A stretch of 64,000 nt of DNA from Leuctra nigra (GCA_934045905.1 OW203769.1:23591705-23655704); one strand, 5' to 3'. Numbered from the stretch's first letter, positions 46,310-57,400 are shown. Made by a program: numbers and translations. Notes: a model not told the origin generated them from the letters alone.

Positions 46310-46925
46310 TCTGCAATATTCTAATCATAATACACGTCATGAACCAAACTTATACGAAAACCAAACTGAGTCGCACCGATTCGTTCCTCAATTTTGCGAT
46401 AAATTCTTTCGTGAATTACCCTCAGAAATATCTTCAAGACACGACTCATCAGGCTTATGGTGCGATGATCGCTATACTTGCATTTGGCTTCTTGGGTATG
46501 GTGACGAACGTTGACTTCAGCCAGTGTGATGGAATAATGCCTTGATCATAAATTAAGTTAAACAATCTCACCAAAACTTGTATTCCATTATCACGCAGTA
46601 GTTTCAGCAATTCGGTTGATATTTCATCCGGGCCTGAAGCTTTTCTATTCTTCGCTTTGTTAATCGCCCTTTCCACCTCGTCGGTAGTGATGGATGGTCC
46701 ACTCGATGCATTCTGAATACCATGATCCAGCTCTCTATCATCGGCAAATAGCTCCTCCACATACTGCTTCCACCTGGCCAGCTTTTGGTCAATATCAAGA
46801 ATTAAATTCCCATCCATATCCGTTAGTCTTCCACCAACATTACGCCGATGCAAACCGGCGGCTTCTTTAACTCTCTTATATAAATGGAACATGTCGTTCC
46901 TCTTGATACATTCCTCAATCATGGC
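46310..46925 (-). pseudogene. Old LINE RT remnant, split by a younger LINE (part 1)
   Basis: The minus frame reads MIEECIKRNDMFHLYKRVKE, KNRKASGPDEISTELLKLLR, GIIPSHWLKSTFVTIPKKPN, then a frame break near 46455. It continues in another frame with TISLMSRVLKIFLRVIHERI and ATQFGFR. These are the linker and first RT blocks of a LINE ORF2. The upstream part of the same protein is found at 52621-53010, beyond the inserted CR1-like element. Confidence 0.75.
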
Positions 46926-47087
46926 CGAATAGGAGTAGCGTCTAAATTTTCGCGGTCAGTTTTTCTCTATTTAATATATGTTATTAGCTTGAACATACTA
47001 AACTCTGCAGTCAAATCAGTTACAGTTCAATAGTGTTTCATGTGAAATATAAATAAGTGTGATTCTAATCCGTGATACTGGTGTAAA

Positions 47088-48740
47088 ATGGAGAACAAAT
47101 TCTGCCAACACTGCGTGCACGGAAGCAACGACCTTCAGTTTGTACTCGATCACAATAATCTAGCGAATCAAACTGCCATAAACTCTCTGCTGGTAAACGA
47201 AATTAACATTTTAAAGTCAACACTAGAAAAACTCGCCATCGAAAAACTCTATAATTATCAAGTAAATTCAAGTTTAAACAGCCGAAACCATGTGCATCAT
47301 TATCATTCGACGGACTCACGGCAGGCGGAGCCACCAACCAGCGCCAATGTAGTAAGCGCCACTGAGAATGCCGCTGCTGCCACGGCCAATGCATTACAGC
47401 TGTCACACCAGGCGGAAGCACCATCCAACACCAATGAAGAAACTCCTGCCACTTGTGGAATGACAGACGAAGTAGTGGCCCTAACCAAACCTGTGTGCCC
47501 CACTAACAACAAAGGAAAAGCCAGAAAACAACACCAACAAAAAGGGAAATCGAACGCACCTAAAATAAGAATCATAGCTGACTCCCATGGAAGAGGTTTA
47601 GGCGAGGAACTGCAAGCCCAAATAAACATCAGAGAGCAACGTACTCTAATTCACCTGGAAACAAAACCACAAGTCCAGTGTGTCTGTAGACCAAATGCAC
47701 CAATTGAGGTAATCGCCAATGAGTCAGAATGGACAAACCTTACCGAAAAGGACACTGTCATCATAATCGGTGGAACTAATAACATTGGACAAAGAACAGC
47801 TGAACACATCAGAAAAACAATAAAAGATATAGCCAATTCCAATCCTAAACCACACATTGCTATATTAAACATCCCCCAAAGATACGACAACGTGAAAAAA
47901 AATGGCTTCATTGATGAAATGAATAACATGATGCAGGAACTCATAGAATCCCATAAATCAATCAATCCATCACTGAACATGACGTATATCACCACAGAAG
48001 CCCTCACGCGCCAAGACTACACAAGACATGGACTGCATCTCAACTACCAAGGTAAATCAAACCTAGCAAAAATATTATTGAAAAAAACAAATAGAGATCA
48101 ACATGTAGTCCAGCCAGTGAAGTTGCACGGGGGAAATAAATGCCTCCTTACAAATCCACCAAAGATACTGGGCATGACTTTTGCAATGGAGATGTTCAAA
48201 CTCCCAGCACCCATGACAACAACTCCAGAGCAGACTCCCATCCAGCAGACCAAACCAGTGGAACCAGCAAAGCAGACTCCAGTTCCGATCGAAATGGACT
48301 CCGAACTATGGTTGAACCAGAACGCAGAGCCTGGATCTGTAGAAGCAGCAAGACAGACCCCGACTCCAGATTCGACCGAAGCGAACCTGAACCCGACAAC
48401 GGAGCCCGGACATGAAGCAACGCAGACCCTGACTCTAGCTCCGATCGAAATGGACATGAACCTGACAACGGAGCCCGGACATGCAGCTACACAGACCCCG
48501 ACTCCGGCCTCGACCGAAGTGGACACCGGACCTGCAGCAACGCAGCCCCCAGTGGCTGTCCAAACACCATCAATGCAGCCCGAGCAGACCGCCGCTGCAC
48601 AGCTGTCTCCAGCACACCGCCGGTCACCGTCAACCCATGGAAGAAGAAGCCAACCTTCAAGGTCGTCAAAAACACGTCACAGATTAGTATCCATTAATAA
48701 AAATTTTCAACATTTAAAGCCAATCACAAGAAAACTGTGA
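47088..48740 (+). CDS. LINE ORF1 with SGNH-esterase domain, 550 aa
   Basis: The N-terminus (MENKFCQHCVHGSNDLQF) and a helical stretch (NEINILKSTLEKLAIEKLYN) may mediate self-association. Residues about 158-330 are an SGNH/GDSL-hydrolase fold: IRIIADSHGRGLG (nucleophile Ser), VIIIGGTNNIG (Asn block), and DYTRHGLHLNYQGKSNLAKI (Asp-x-x-x-His block). The last 140 residues are Pro/Thr-rich with about 20-residue repeats (TEPGHEATQTLT, TEPGHAATQTPT) and end basic (SRSSKTRHRLVSINK). ORF1 proteins of this kind bind LINE RNA or membranes; the esterase role is not settled. The stop codon overlaps the upstream end of the ORF2 frame, as expected for coupled translation. Confidence 0.85.
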   Translation: MENKFCQHCVHGSNDLQFVLDHNNLANQTAINSLLVNEINILKSTLEKLAIEKLYNYQVNSSLNSRNHVHHYHSTDSRQAEPPTSANVVSATENAAAATANALQLSHQAEAPSNTNEETPATCGMTDEVVALTKPVCPTNNKGKARKQHQQKGKSNAPKIRIIADSHGRGLGEELQAQINIREQRTLIHLETKPQVQCVCRPNAPIEVIANESEWTNLTEKDTVIIIGGTNNIGQRTAEHIRKTIKDIANSNPKPHIAILNIPQRYDNVKKNGFIDEMNNMMQELIESHKSINPSLNMTYITTEALTRQDYTRHGLHLNYQGKSNLAKILLKKTNRDQHVVQPVKLHGGNKCLLTNPPKILGMTFAMEMFKLPAPMTTTPEQTPIQQTKPVEPAKQTPVPIEMDSELWLNQNAEPGSVEAARQTPTPDSTEANLNPTTEPGHEATQTLTLAPIEMDMNLTTEPGHAATQTPTPASTEVDTGPAATQPPVAVQTPSMQPEQTAAAQLSPAHRRSPSTHGRRSQPSRSSKTRHRLVSINKNFQHLKPITRKL

Positions 48741-48802
48741 CCAATCCCCCACTAACTATAAACAGCTCTCCCACACTCAACAGCCCTATTAAAATTAAAA
48801 TC

Positions 48803-51772
48803 ATGCACCAAAACATTAGAACAATTACAAATAAAATAGATCAGCTTGACATCCTTATTGCTGAAGAAACCCCAGACATAATCTGCTTCACAGAACACTT
48901 CTTAACAAATGCTGAGATTAAAGAGGTAACCCTCACAGGCCTCACCTGCAAGGCCAGCTTCTGTCGAGCGAACTCAAAAGGAGGGGGTGTTGCCATATAC
49001 TGCACTGAAAATATCAAACTAGACGAATATGAAACATCACTTAAGGACCTCGTAACCGAAAAACATTTGGAATGCGCTGCATGTACATTTACATTTAAAC
49101 GCGAGAAATACATATTGGCAACAATTTACCGAGCTCCCTCAGGAAATTTACAACTATTCTTCAGTAGCTTTACCGAAATATTAAATAAACTCTGCCAAAA
49201 AAAAGACAAATTGATTATTGTAGGAGACTTCAATATAGATTTCCTTGTACAAAGCAGCTCCACTAAACAAATGATAAACATTCTGAACTCGTATAACCTC
49301 AAACTTACAATAGACTCCCCTACACGTATAGCAACCTCAACAAACTACACATCCAAAACGTGTATAGATAATATAATTACAAACCTGGACAATAATATGT
49401 TTAAATCTTGTGTAATCACCACTGCCATATCAGACCATGAAGCACAATCTATTACTTTACAATCACCCCATACAACTGCACAAAAAGCGCAAAACAAAAA
49501 GCAGGCACTATACACAGAATCAAGGAAATTTAACGACGCCAACATACAAATGTTTAATGAAACACTAATGAAACAAAATTGGGAATGCTTACAAGACAAC
49601 ACAACTATAACTAGTAAATACGACACCTTCAGTGACAAAGTAATCTCAGCCTTTAATGAATCATTCCCACTTCGGAGGTACAAAATCAGAGACAATGCAA
49701 ACAGAAAACATAACTCATGGATAACAAAAGATATACTACAAGTAAGAAAGGATATGAAGAAGGTTGCACTTCGAATGAAGCGCACTCCATCCACATCCAT
49801 CCAAAAGGAATTAAAAACAATTAAAGTAAAATACAAAAAACTCATCAGAAAAACAAAAATAAGCCATATTAAAAATAAAATCAGAACATCAGATAATCTT
49901 AGCAAAACAACTTGGAAAATAATAAATCAAGAAAGAACAGCAAAAAATCAAAATAGTAAAAGGCAAAAAACCATATCTTTAGAGGAAACAGGAGGGAAAG
50001 AACACAACAACCCCCTGGACATAGCAAATATACTCAACAACCACTTCACTACAATTGCCCCTAATCTAATTAGAATGGAACAAAAGAAAACATGCGAAAT
50101 CTTTACACCTCTCCCTGAAACGTTGTCTATTATGGAATTAAAACCAGTCACGATAAGAGAAGTGAAAAATATCATTTGGAAAATAAAACCCAAAAGATCA
50201 TCTGGCCCAGATGGCATACCCCCATTTATTTTAAGAAAATGCGCATCATCGCTATCTTTCCCCCTTACATATCTAATTAATTGTTCATTCGCAGAGGGCA
50301 CCTTCCCTCACGGAGCCAAAGAGGCAAAAATAATACCAATATATAAGAAGAAAGGTGACCCAAAAAACAAAGAGAATTACAGACCCATTTCTCTACTTAA
50401 CGCTTTCTCTAAAATATTCGAAACAGCAATGCTAAATAAAATTACAATGTATCTAGAATCCAACTTCCTCTTTGCAAATGAACAACATGGCTTCCGGAAA
50501 GGCCGCTCGACAGAAACTGCCATATGCACCCTAGTAGACCACATTATAACCGAACTAGACCAACACAAGAAAGTAACTGCAATATTTATGGATTTAGCAA
50601 AGGCCTTCGATTGCCTAGACTTCACAATATTAATCAGTAAATTATATTCTTATGGCATTAAAGGGGCTGCACTACAGTGGATACACTCGTACCTCACTGA
50701 TCGAGAGCAATATGTAGAAATAAACAGTATTAGATCAAGTGTCACAAAAACCTCAATGGGAGCACCACAAGGCTCAGTCCTTGGGCCGCTACTATTCAAC
50801 ATCCTAATCAACGATATAGCTCAAGTCAAGTCCTCAGACCAAACAAAAATAATAAAATATGCTGATGATACAACAATATGTACTTCCCATTCCCTACTTA
50901 GCCAACTTGAAATCAACGCCTTTATAGAATCAAATATTATTGTACAGTGGCTGAAGACTAATAACCTACTCATAAACGAAACAAAAACAAAACACTTAGT
51001 ATTCCAATCCTCAAAAATGGAACCTGAACAAATCAAATTTAGAATGGGACAGAACGAAACCGAAATCACTCAGGAATACCACACAACTTTCTTGGGAATC
51101 ACAGTAGACAGTCACCTAAAATGGAATGAACACATTGACACCCTATGCAACAAAATTAGCTCTAATCTGTATGTCTTAAGGAAACTCAAATTATACAATG
51201 ATAAAGAACTCTTGACAATTGTTTATCATAGCCTAATTGAATCCCATTTAGGATACGCGATTCAAGTATGGGGAAACTCATCCAGGAAAAATATACAGCG
51301 TGTGTTTACCCTTCAAAAAAAGGCAATTAGAATAATTATGAATATTAACAAACTACAGTCATGTAAAACACATGCATTTCCACAACCCTGTGAGGAGTCA
51401 TGTAAGACGACCGACTTTACACTACCCTCATGCAAAGAACATTTCAAAAATCTGAATATCCTGACCCTCCCAAGCCTATACATATATAAAACTATAGTCT
51501 ATGCAAAAATAACAGCAAATATCACCCAAGAAAATAGCGCCATTCATGACCATAATACGCGTAGAAAAAACGATTCTCATAACGTACAACACAACCTGCA
51601 CCTTTTCAAAAAAGGACCTAGCTATGCTGGAAGTCAACTCTTTAATCACCTCCCAAACTCCGTAAAATCCCATCTAGGCACTAGCAGTACATTGTTTAAA
51701 CATCACCTAAAACAACTCTTAAACTCTAAAGCATATTACTCTGTGCAAGAATACCTAGAGGAGTCAATGTAA
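48803..51772 (+). CDS. LINE ORF2: endonuclease plus reverse transcriptase, ~989 aa
   Basis: The start is placed at MHQNIRTITNKIDQLDILIA; the frame is open back to 48737, overlapping the ORF1 stop. The N-terminal apurinic-type endonuclease keeps its residues: MHQNIR, FTEHFL, IVGDFNIDF (near 49220), KTCIDNIITN and AISDHEAQ (near 49430). RT blocks follow: NYRPISLLNAFSKIFE, HGFRKGRSTETAI, AIFMDLAKAFDCLD, MGAPQGSVLGPLLFNILIND, IIKYADDTTICTS (near 50860) and FLGITVDSHLKW. The C-terminal region holds SCKEHFKNLNILTLPSLYIY. No stop or frameshift. It nicks target DNA and primes reverse transcription of the element RNA. It appears functional by inspection. Confidence 0.9.
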   Translation: MHQNIRTITNKIDQLDILIAEETPDIICFTEHFLTNAEIKEVTLTGLTCKASFCRANSKGGGVAIYCTENIKLDEYETSLKDLVTEKHLECAACTFTFKREKYILATIYRAPSGNLQLFFSSFTEILNKLCQKKDKLIIVGDFNIDFLVQSSSTKQMINILNSYNLKLTIDSPTRIATSTNYTSKTCIDNIITNLDNNMFKSCVITTAISDHEAQSITLQSPHTTAQKAQNKKQALYTESRKFNDANIQMFNETLMKQNWECLQDNTTITSKYDTFSDKVISAFNESFPLRRYKIRDNANRKHNSWITKDILQVRKDMKKVALRMKRTPSTSIQKELKTIKVKYKKLIRKTKISHIKNKIRTSDNLSKTTWKIINQERTAKNQNSKRQKTISLEETGGKEHNNPLDIANILNNHFTTIAPNLIRMEQKKTCEIFTPLPETLSIMELKPVTIREVKNIIWKIKPKRSSGPDGIPPFILRKCASSLSFPLTYLINCSFAEGTFPHGAKEAKIIPIYKKKGDPKNKENYRPISLLNAFSKIFETAMLNKITMYLESNFLFANEQHGFRKGRSTETAICTLVDHIITELDQHKKVTAIFMDLAKAFDCLDFTILISKLYSYGIKGAALQWIHSYLTDREQYVEINSIRSSVTKTSMGAPQGSVLGPLLFNILINDIAQVKSSDQTKIIKYADDTTICTSHSLLSQLEINAFIESNIIVQWLKTNNLLINETKTKHLVFQSSKMEPEQIKFRMGQNETEITQEYHTTFLGITVDSHLKWNEHIDTLCNKISSNLYVLRKLKLYNDKELLTIVYHSLIESHLGYAIQVWGNSSRKNIQRVFTLQKKAIRIIMNINKLQSCKTHAFPQPCEESCKTTDFTLPSCKEHFKNLNILTLPSLYIYKTIVYAKITANITQENSAIHDHNTRRKNDSHNVQHNLHLFKKGPSYAGSQLFNHLPNSVKSHLGTSSTLFKHHLKQLLNSKAYYSVQEYLEESM

Positions 51773-51997
51773 AGTAGAAGTCAATGTAGGAGTCAATGTC
51801 AATGTAACTATCACGACACAATCAAAATGTATATACATATAACGAACTGACTATATTTAAGATATTTAAGACTGAATAATCAGCACTAAGTTTAAGTTTA
51901 ATATAGGTACCAACACGTGATGCTATTTTTATTATTAATATAATATGTACTACCTACATAACCATCTCATTATCCAATTTGTGTAGGCACATATCCT

Positions 51998-52295
51998 ATG
52001 TAGTATGTATCTTTTTAGCATACTCTATTTAGTATGACACTGTCACTTCTTATTACTAATTATTTTGTTACCTATAACTTACCATAATAATTAGTCAAAC
52101 CATAATAAAAAAGGTAATGATAATGATACTTTTAACTTATGTAGTAGTTATGTAGTATGTATCTTTTTAGCATACTTTATTTAGTATGACACTGTCACTC
52201 TTTATTACTCATTATCTTGTTACCTGGCTATAATTACCATAATAATTAGTCAAACCATAATAAAATAATGATAATGATACTTTTAACTACTTAAC
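51998..52295 (+). repeat. 152-bp tandem duplication in the LINE 3' UTR
   Basis: TGTAGTATGTATCTTTTTAG through AATGATAATGATACTTTTAA occurs twice, offset by 152 nt (51998 and 52150). AATGATA-type and ACCTA-type short repeats follow to 52490. Confidence 0.8.
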
Positions 52296-52620
52296 CTACC
52301 TATTATAAAATTATCAAGTAGGTAGGTAAAAATAATTACTTATAATGATATTGATACCTAATGTTAATGTTAAAATTGATAATCTATTCTAAAATTAACA
52401 AGTAATAATAATTAATTAATTACTTACTAAACTGATATTGATAATGATAATGTTAAAATTACTTATATGTTAATGTTAAAATTACTATTTCAGCAGGCAG
52501 GGTGGAAGAACGCAAATCCTTGCGAACCTCGCCTTTTTCTGTGTATTAAATCTTATGCCTGTACAGTGTATCTGATATAATGCAAAAATAAAGAAAATTC
52601 TATTCTATTCTATACTTTCT

Positions 52621-53010
52621 TGTGAATACCACTCAGCTTTGGCATCTCTTGTCTTCGTTCTTAATTCCCTATTTAGCATATTGTATTTATCTCTATCGCG
52701 ATTCGCGATTTTTGTACTGTCTTCTATCCTCCATGAGATCTAAAAGCTCTCCCGTCATCCACACTTTCTTCTTCCTCCGTTGATCATGCTTTAACTTCAG
52801 TGTGGTTACATCAATTTTGTAGTTGTTTAAAACTTAATCCACATATCTTCCATTGAACCATTCACACTTTCTTGTATCTCCACCCTTTCACTCCATCTTT
52901 CTTGTACTTATCATAGCTTGCACGAACTTCTGAATTTTCCACCTGAGGACGGACATTTTGTTGGCACGTTGACGGGTCAGATAGTAACTTTATTGCGGAA
53001 AATCGACTTA
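52621..53010 (-). pseudogene. Old LINE remnant (part 2, upstream of the split)
   Basis: On the minus strand: KKKVWMTGELLDLMEDRRQY, then (after a break) LNRELRTKTRDAKAEWYSQE, which ends exactly where the younger LINE tail begins. The continuation EECIKRNDMF is at 46925 on the other side. Further upstream, GACCCGTCAACGTGCCAACA is shared with 62-110. Several frameshifts show that it was already decayed or has decayed since. Confidence 0.7.
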
Positions 53011-53148
53011 TTTTTTGAATGAGAGTGATTCCTCTTTGTACTAAAGATATCTCTGGAACCTACCTACCGTAAAAAAGCAGAGGACCTCAGCTATTCTGTG
53101 TGCCATCAAGATGGTGGCGCAACCATGAGAACATCAATACAAACAAAT

Positions 53149-53560
53149 TTAAATCCCTTCTAACATCCACAAATAAGAATTAAATTCTATTGGCCCTGAC
53201 CACTGCCGTCTGGATTTGTTTAATATTTTCTTAGCCTCCTGAGAACCTTGATTCCAAGCATGGTTACCATAGCAACATTTGTTTGCTAGCTTCTCTAAAA
53301 CATCATTCACCTTTGGAGATTTTGCTGTCAGGACGTTATTAAGAAATCGTCTTCTTTTCCGTTCAATAACATCAATTATATTCTTGATTTCATTCAATTT
53401 GGTTTTCGATATTCGACTGGAGTCATTTGTATTATCTTATTAATTCAGTTATTACTTTATATTTAAAATAACTAAATGGTAGGTGTGATTCATTCCACTT
53501 ACCATTGATATATTATGATATGATATGGGTTGAAGTTTAATCATCAGGGAATGCTTCTAT
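53149..53560 (-). repeat. Unclassified repeat with a coding-like stretch (copy 1)
   Basis: The minus frame reads DVIERKRRRFLNNVLTAKSP, KVNDVLEKLANKCCYGNHAW, NQGSQEAKKILNKSRRQWSG. The copy at 62905-63280 shares VIERKRRRF, VNDVLEK and NKCCYGNHAWNQ with a pair of compensating indels and a stop. I do not recognise the family. The shared flanking AGTGTGATTCATTCCACTTA-like sequence shows that the repeat extends past the frame. Confidence 0.55.
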
Positions 53561-54666
53561 AACTAACGTTGTTCATCTATAATCAAATAATTAAACTCAC
53601 TATTAATGTTTTTCACTTCGTTGAGCGACCATGAGGTGAAAGAAATACAATACTAATTCCATGCGGTCCTCGAATGTATTAAACATTTATGCGAATTCCA
53701 TTATAAACAATAAAAACTGCGGGGTTGGAGACAAGAGCATTCCACATTGAACGGGTCTTGATATGTTAGGAAGTAATCAGTGAACAATGGAACATAAATT
53801 GTGAAATTGAATGAACTGCAATTGCAGTGAATTAAAAACATTGAGAAATGAATAATTCTGGTATAAAAGGAAAATTATTAAATTTATCTGAACCATAGAA
53901 TAGGGAAGTCTCGTGAAGATTAGATTTCAGAATAATATTTATTTTATGAAAGTTAAAATGTTGCTGAACACAGATGTGGTATTATTTTTGTTGTGAGATG
54001 AATAGTTGTCAAGTAATTAATTTACAAAGTTTGATAGATCTCCACTCATTTAAAAACAGGAAAATTGGCAATGACATCACAGTTTGCTATATTGCCATGG
54101 CAACAAGGGAATCCCCATGTCAACACAATGTTCAAGACTTGGAAATGACATCACAGTTCTGATTCTTGTTACTGGCCGTTTTTCCCGCCAAAAATCCTAT
54201 AATATTTGAATTTGATTTTTATGAATGAAAATTTAAGATTTCACAAGTAATAAGTGTATTTGTCATTATCATTTTTGTTTATTTATAGAAATTTACTAGA
54301 ATAGAATTTCAGGAGACTTCCCTATTGATTATGAATCATACCGTTCTGAAATAGAAGAAAAACTAGTTGTATGATACCGAAGATTCGATGTAGATAGGAA
54401 GTTTTGTACGGATTATACGTTGTACCAGGATATGCCGAGGACATATCCTGTATTTGACATAATGGGATTTATACTGGAAGCTATATTAAGTATAGCACCG
54501 TAATATTTCGTATGACACTTATATTTAAGTAAAATGTACGAGAAAAAATAGTAGAGTCGAGATTTTATCAACCCATAATAATAGCAGCTTCTAAGGTAAT
54601 TGATAAAACAGATATTATCAATTTCCTAATTTATAGTCGCATAGTTTATTATCGATAAAAAGATAC
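53561..54666. other. No gene recognised
   Basis: AT-rich. TGACATCACAGTT occurs twice (near 54071 and 54146) around GCCATGGCAACAAGGG. Nothing coding. Confidence 0.35.
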
Positions 54667-54828
54667 TAAGGCCGGGTAGGACCAACTTTGGATTAGCTAA
54701 CTATCGATAGTTAGTGAGCAGTTAACCAATGAATCCAGTTGGCGCGAATTCCACAACCAATGGGATTCACTAACTTCCACTAACTATCGATAGTTAACTT
54801 AATCCAATTTTGGTCCTACCCGGCCTAA
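54667..54828. mobile_element. PIF/Harbinger-like MITE with TAA target duplication
   Basis: The element (54670-54825) begins GGCCGGGTAGGACCAACTTT and ends AATTTTGGTCCTACCCGGCC. Inverted repeats continue through GATTA and TAACTATCGATAGTTA. It is flanked by TAA on both sides, the 3-bp TWA duplication typical of PIF/Harbinger elements. 156 bp, non-coding. Confidence 0.85.
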
Positions 54829-56275
54829 GTGAAATGTGTATTTAAATTATGGGCACAAATGAGAGTTACTACCTAAAATTTTATGATCGAAACAATATTC
54901 TTACCGCAATTTCTTATTACATAAATTTTAAATAATTCAAATCCCTATATGAGCATACACACTGGTTAAAAATACCATTCATAGAATTACCTTTCTATTT
55001 ATTGTTCTCCAATACCAATAAATATCAAATGATGAACCATGTTCAGTTTTGTAGAATAAATCAATCAATAAATGTAGTCGTATTCCCCAATGGCTAGCAG
55101 GAAATATTGCACATGTTCTGAATAGCCGATCGTGAAAATCAAATGAACATGGAAGCCATTTTGCCATAAATAACCCCGTGTATTATTCACACGCAAATAA
55201 TTCGCAATCCACAAGAAAAGTTGCATGCATTATCCCAAAATTAATAATAGGTACATAAGAACTGGAATAAAATCATATCATAGCTACCTTGTCAAAATAA
55301 TATTTTCATAAAACCATCTCATTAAAATAAAAAAGTTCAAAATATCTGCAAATATAATTATTGATAATTAATAATTAATTAATAAATAAAAAATGTATTT
55401 ATTTATTTATTGACAACGGGACCCAAGGGTCCCACAAGTGCAATACAATAAAAACACATTAAAAACAACATATTTACACAACAATAAAATCAGACTTAAA
55501 GTTCAAACAAAACAAGCAATGTATCAGAAAAATAGGTATCACATTATCACAATACAACACATCACATTAATACTAATTAATTAATAATGAATAATAATTA
55601 ATCTATGAGCAAGAAGTTTAAATCACGTCACTCATTGAAAATTTTAATGTTTACTTTTATTCACTTTCATCATAGCAAAATAAAATGCCTCTCTATTGAT
55701 GTATCTAGTGTCGCAATAAGAAAGAATATATTATATAATATGCTATAAAACCATTGACTAGTATTTTAGTCAATGATAAAAAAAACATTCTATTGGAGAA
55801 AAGCCCAGCATGGCATACCAAAACTAATCATTTTGTTGTAGATAGATAGATATATTATGATTTGTGGCACTCAACGGCGAGGTTATGAATTCTATATGAT
55901 CATTGACAAATACTCTACATTCTAAAAATACAAATATTTCAGTGATAAGGGAATTCTATTTTATAAATGAAAGTTTTAGAACATTATACTAAAATCAATT
56001 TTGCCCGAGTAGGTATAGGTAAGAACATATTACTTTCGTGGATACAATGATGTTTTCATTTATTTTTCCAACACTCGTATAATATAAATTAAACCCATTT
56101 GTTATAATTTTGTGAAGGAAGCAAGCAGTAGGTATCTACGCCTATTAGAAGTACTATTATAATTAGTTCGCACAGGAATATTAGACGCATCATTTTTGAT
56201 GGTCTTCGAAATCATCAAAATCTCGGTAAGTTGATAACAGCTTATATTGGAACAAGCCGTTGCAATATCAACTGC
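54829..56275. other. No gene recognised
   Basis: AT-rich intergenic DNA with TAATTAATAATT-like low-complexity stretches near 55360 and 55570. Confidence 0.35.
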
Positions 56276-56390
56276 CTCGGTAGCTCAGTTGGTAGAGCAT
56301 CAGACTGGATATCGGAAGGTCGTGGGTTCGAATCACACTCGAGGAAAATCTGTTCATATTGTAGTTGGTATTTATTAATTATATTATGTA
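56276..56390 (+). repeat. tRNA-derived SINE (family 3)
   Basis: CCTCGGTAGCTCAGTTGGTA (A box, perfect D stem) and GTGGGTTCGAATCACAC (B box) show a tRNA origin. The anticodon stem and T stem each have a mismatch and position 1-72 does not pair, so this is not a functional tRNA. The tRNA-unrelated tail TGTAGTTGGTATTTATTAA recurs at 59935-60015 on the minus strand. Confidence 0.7.
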
Positions 56391-56407
56391 TTGAATACAT
56401 TTTTATT

Positions 56408-56687
56408 GGGGCTGTGAATAAAGGACGTCACGCTTAAGGTGCTAAGGGGGGGGGGGGGGGGGGGTGCACCAATATGTGACATAGTGTGAAGGGGCGGGGG
56501 GGGGGGGGGGGGTCTGGAGCCAGTAGGACGTCACGTATTGATACATATATTTTAAAGCATTTAAATATAGTTTCTTGAAGTTCTTTTTAGGGGGGGGGGA
56601 GGGCGCGAGCCTCGAAAAGTGTGACACAACGTGACAGGGGGGTCAAAAGAATAAATATTTAGCGTGACTTCCTTTATGCACAGTCCC
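56408..56687. mobile_element. MITE with long G tracts
   Basis: The left end GGGGCTGTGAATAAAGGACG (continuing TCACGC) and the right end GCGTGACTTCCTTTATGCAC (continuing AGTCCC) are inverted repeats of about 27 bp. The interior has G runs of 19 (56446-56464) and 17 (56496-56512) and several GTGACA/GTCACG motifs. Non-coding. The ends resemble those of 15115-15556. Confidence 0.75.
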
Positions 56688-57400
56688 TTTCCTGTAGTGA
56701 AATTATAATGTACATCGTATGCAATGGTATCATATTATATTCACTACAAAATAATTGTATTATGCACAATGTTTTTGTATTGCGATGTTGCCAAATAAGC
56801 GTGATGAATAATTCACTCGTGTTAGATCTCGTGGACACGTGCCTGCTCGGTATAAGGGTGGGGGATGGAGAGGGAAGAAAAGCCACCACCAGTGTCATTG
56901 GACGTATTGGCAACAAGCCAATTACTAACCCCATTGCCTTGTTTTTCCTCGTGACATAGAATCCAGACAATGACGACCGTTACTGAAATCAGTCCAATCA
57001 CAGGCTTCGAAAAATTGTAGACCATTGAAATGACTGTACTTATAGACTGATATAATTTAAAGGTAAAAATGTATTATACGTAAATATGATTTAAAAGTTT
57101 GAAATAATATTTAATTTAAATAAAATGTATTTTAAAATTTCTCTGGAACAAGTTTGTCACTGATGAATTGATGTAAGGATACAAGGATACATTTCCACTA
57201 GACACAGAATGTAAAAAATAAAAGACTGGATAAGTCTTTATACGTGTTACATGAGAATTCCCGAAATGAAACACGCATAACATAAATATTGATATTTTCT
57301 GATTGTTATTAAGATGTGGACTAAATCACCTCAAAATCGAATAATAATTCTTCATTCGCTGGATGAACTAGGTATTGGAGGGGCTTGTAATCCACGAGTA
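56688..57400. other. No gene recognised
   Basis: No conserved frame. Overlapping short frames on both strands near 56708-56970 are not supported. Confidence 0.3.

Larger units (their letters stand above)
46926..52620 (+). mobile_element. Near-full-length CR1-like LINE
   Basis: Two long intact open frames (47088-48740 and 48803-51772) are preceded by about 160 nt of 5' UTR. About 850 nt of 3' UTR follows, ending in AAAATTCTATTCTATTCTAT, a short (ATTCT)n tail. CR1-group LINEs end in short tandem repeats rather than poly(A). The order SGNH-esterase ORF1, then endonuclease-RT ORF2, is known in this group. It sits in the middle of an older LINE on the other strand, so it is the younger of the two. 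No obvious target-site duplication. The 5' limit is approximate. Confidence 0.85.

Noticed and set aside
46297..46545. Plus-strand 82-codon frame
   Set aside because: Antisense to the old LINE RT blocks (TISLMSRVLKIF, ATQFGFR) on the minus strand.
56276..56348. Apparent tRNA gene (good D arm and B box)
   Set aside because: Position 1-72 does not pair, the anticodon and T stems have mismatches, and the following tail recurs at 59935, so it is a SINE head.
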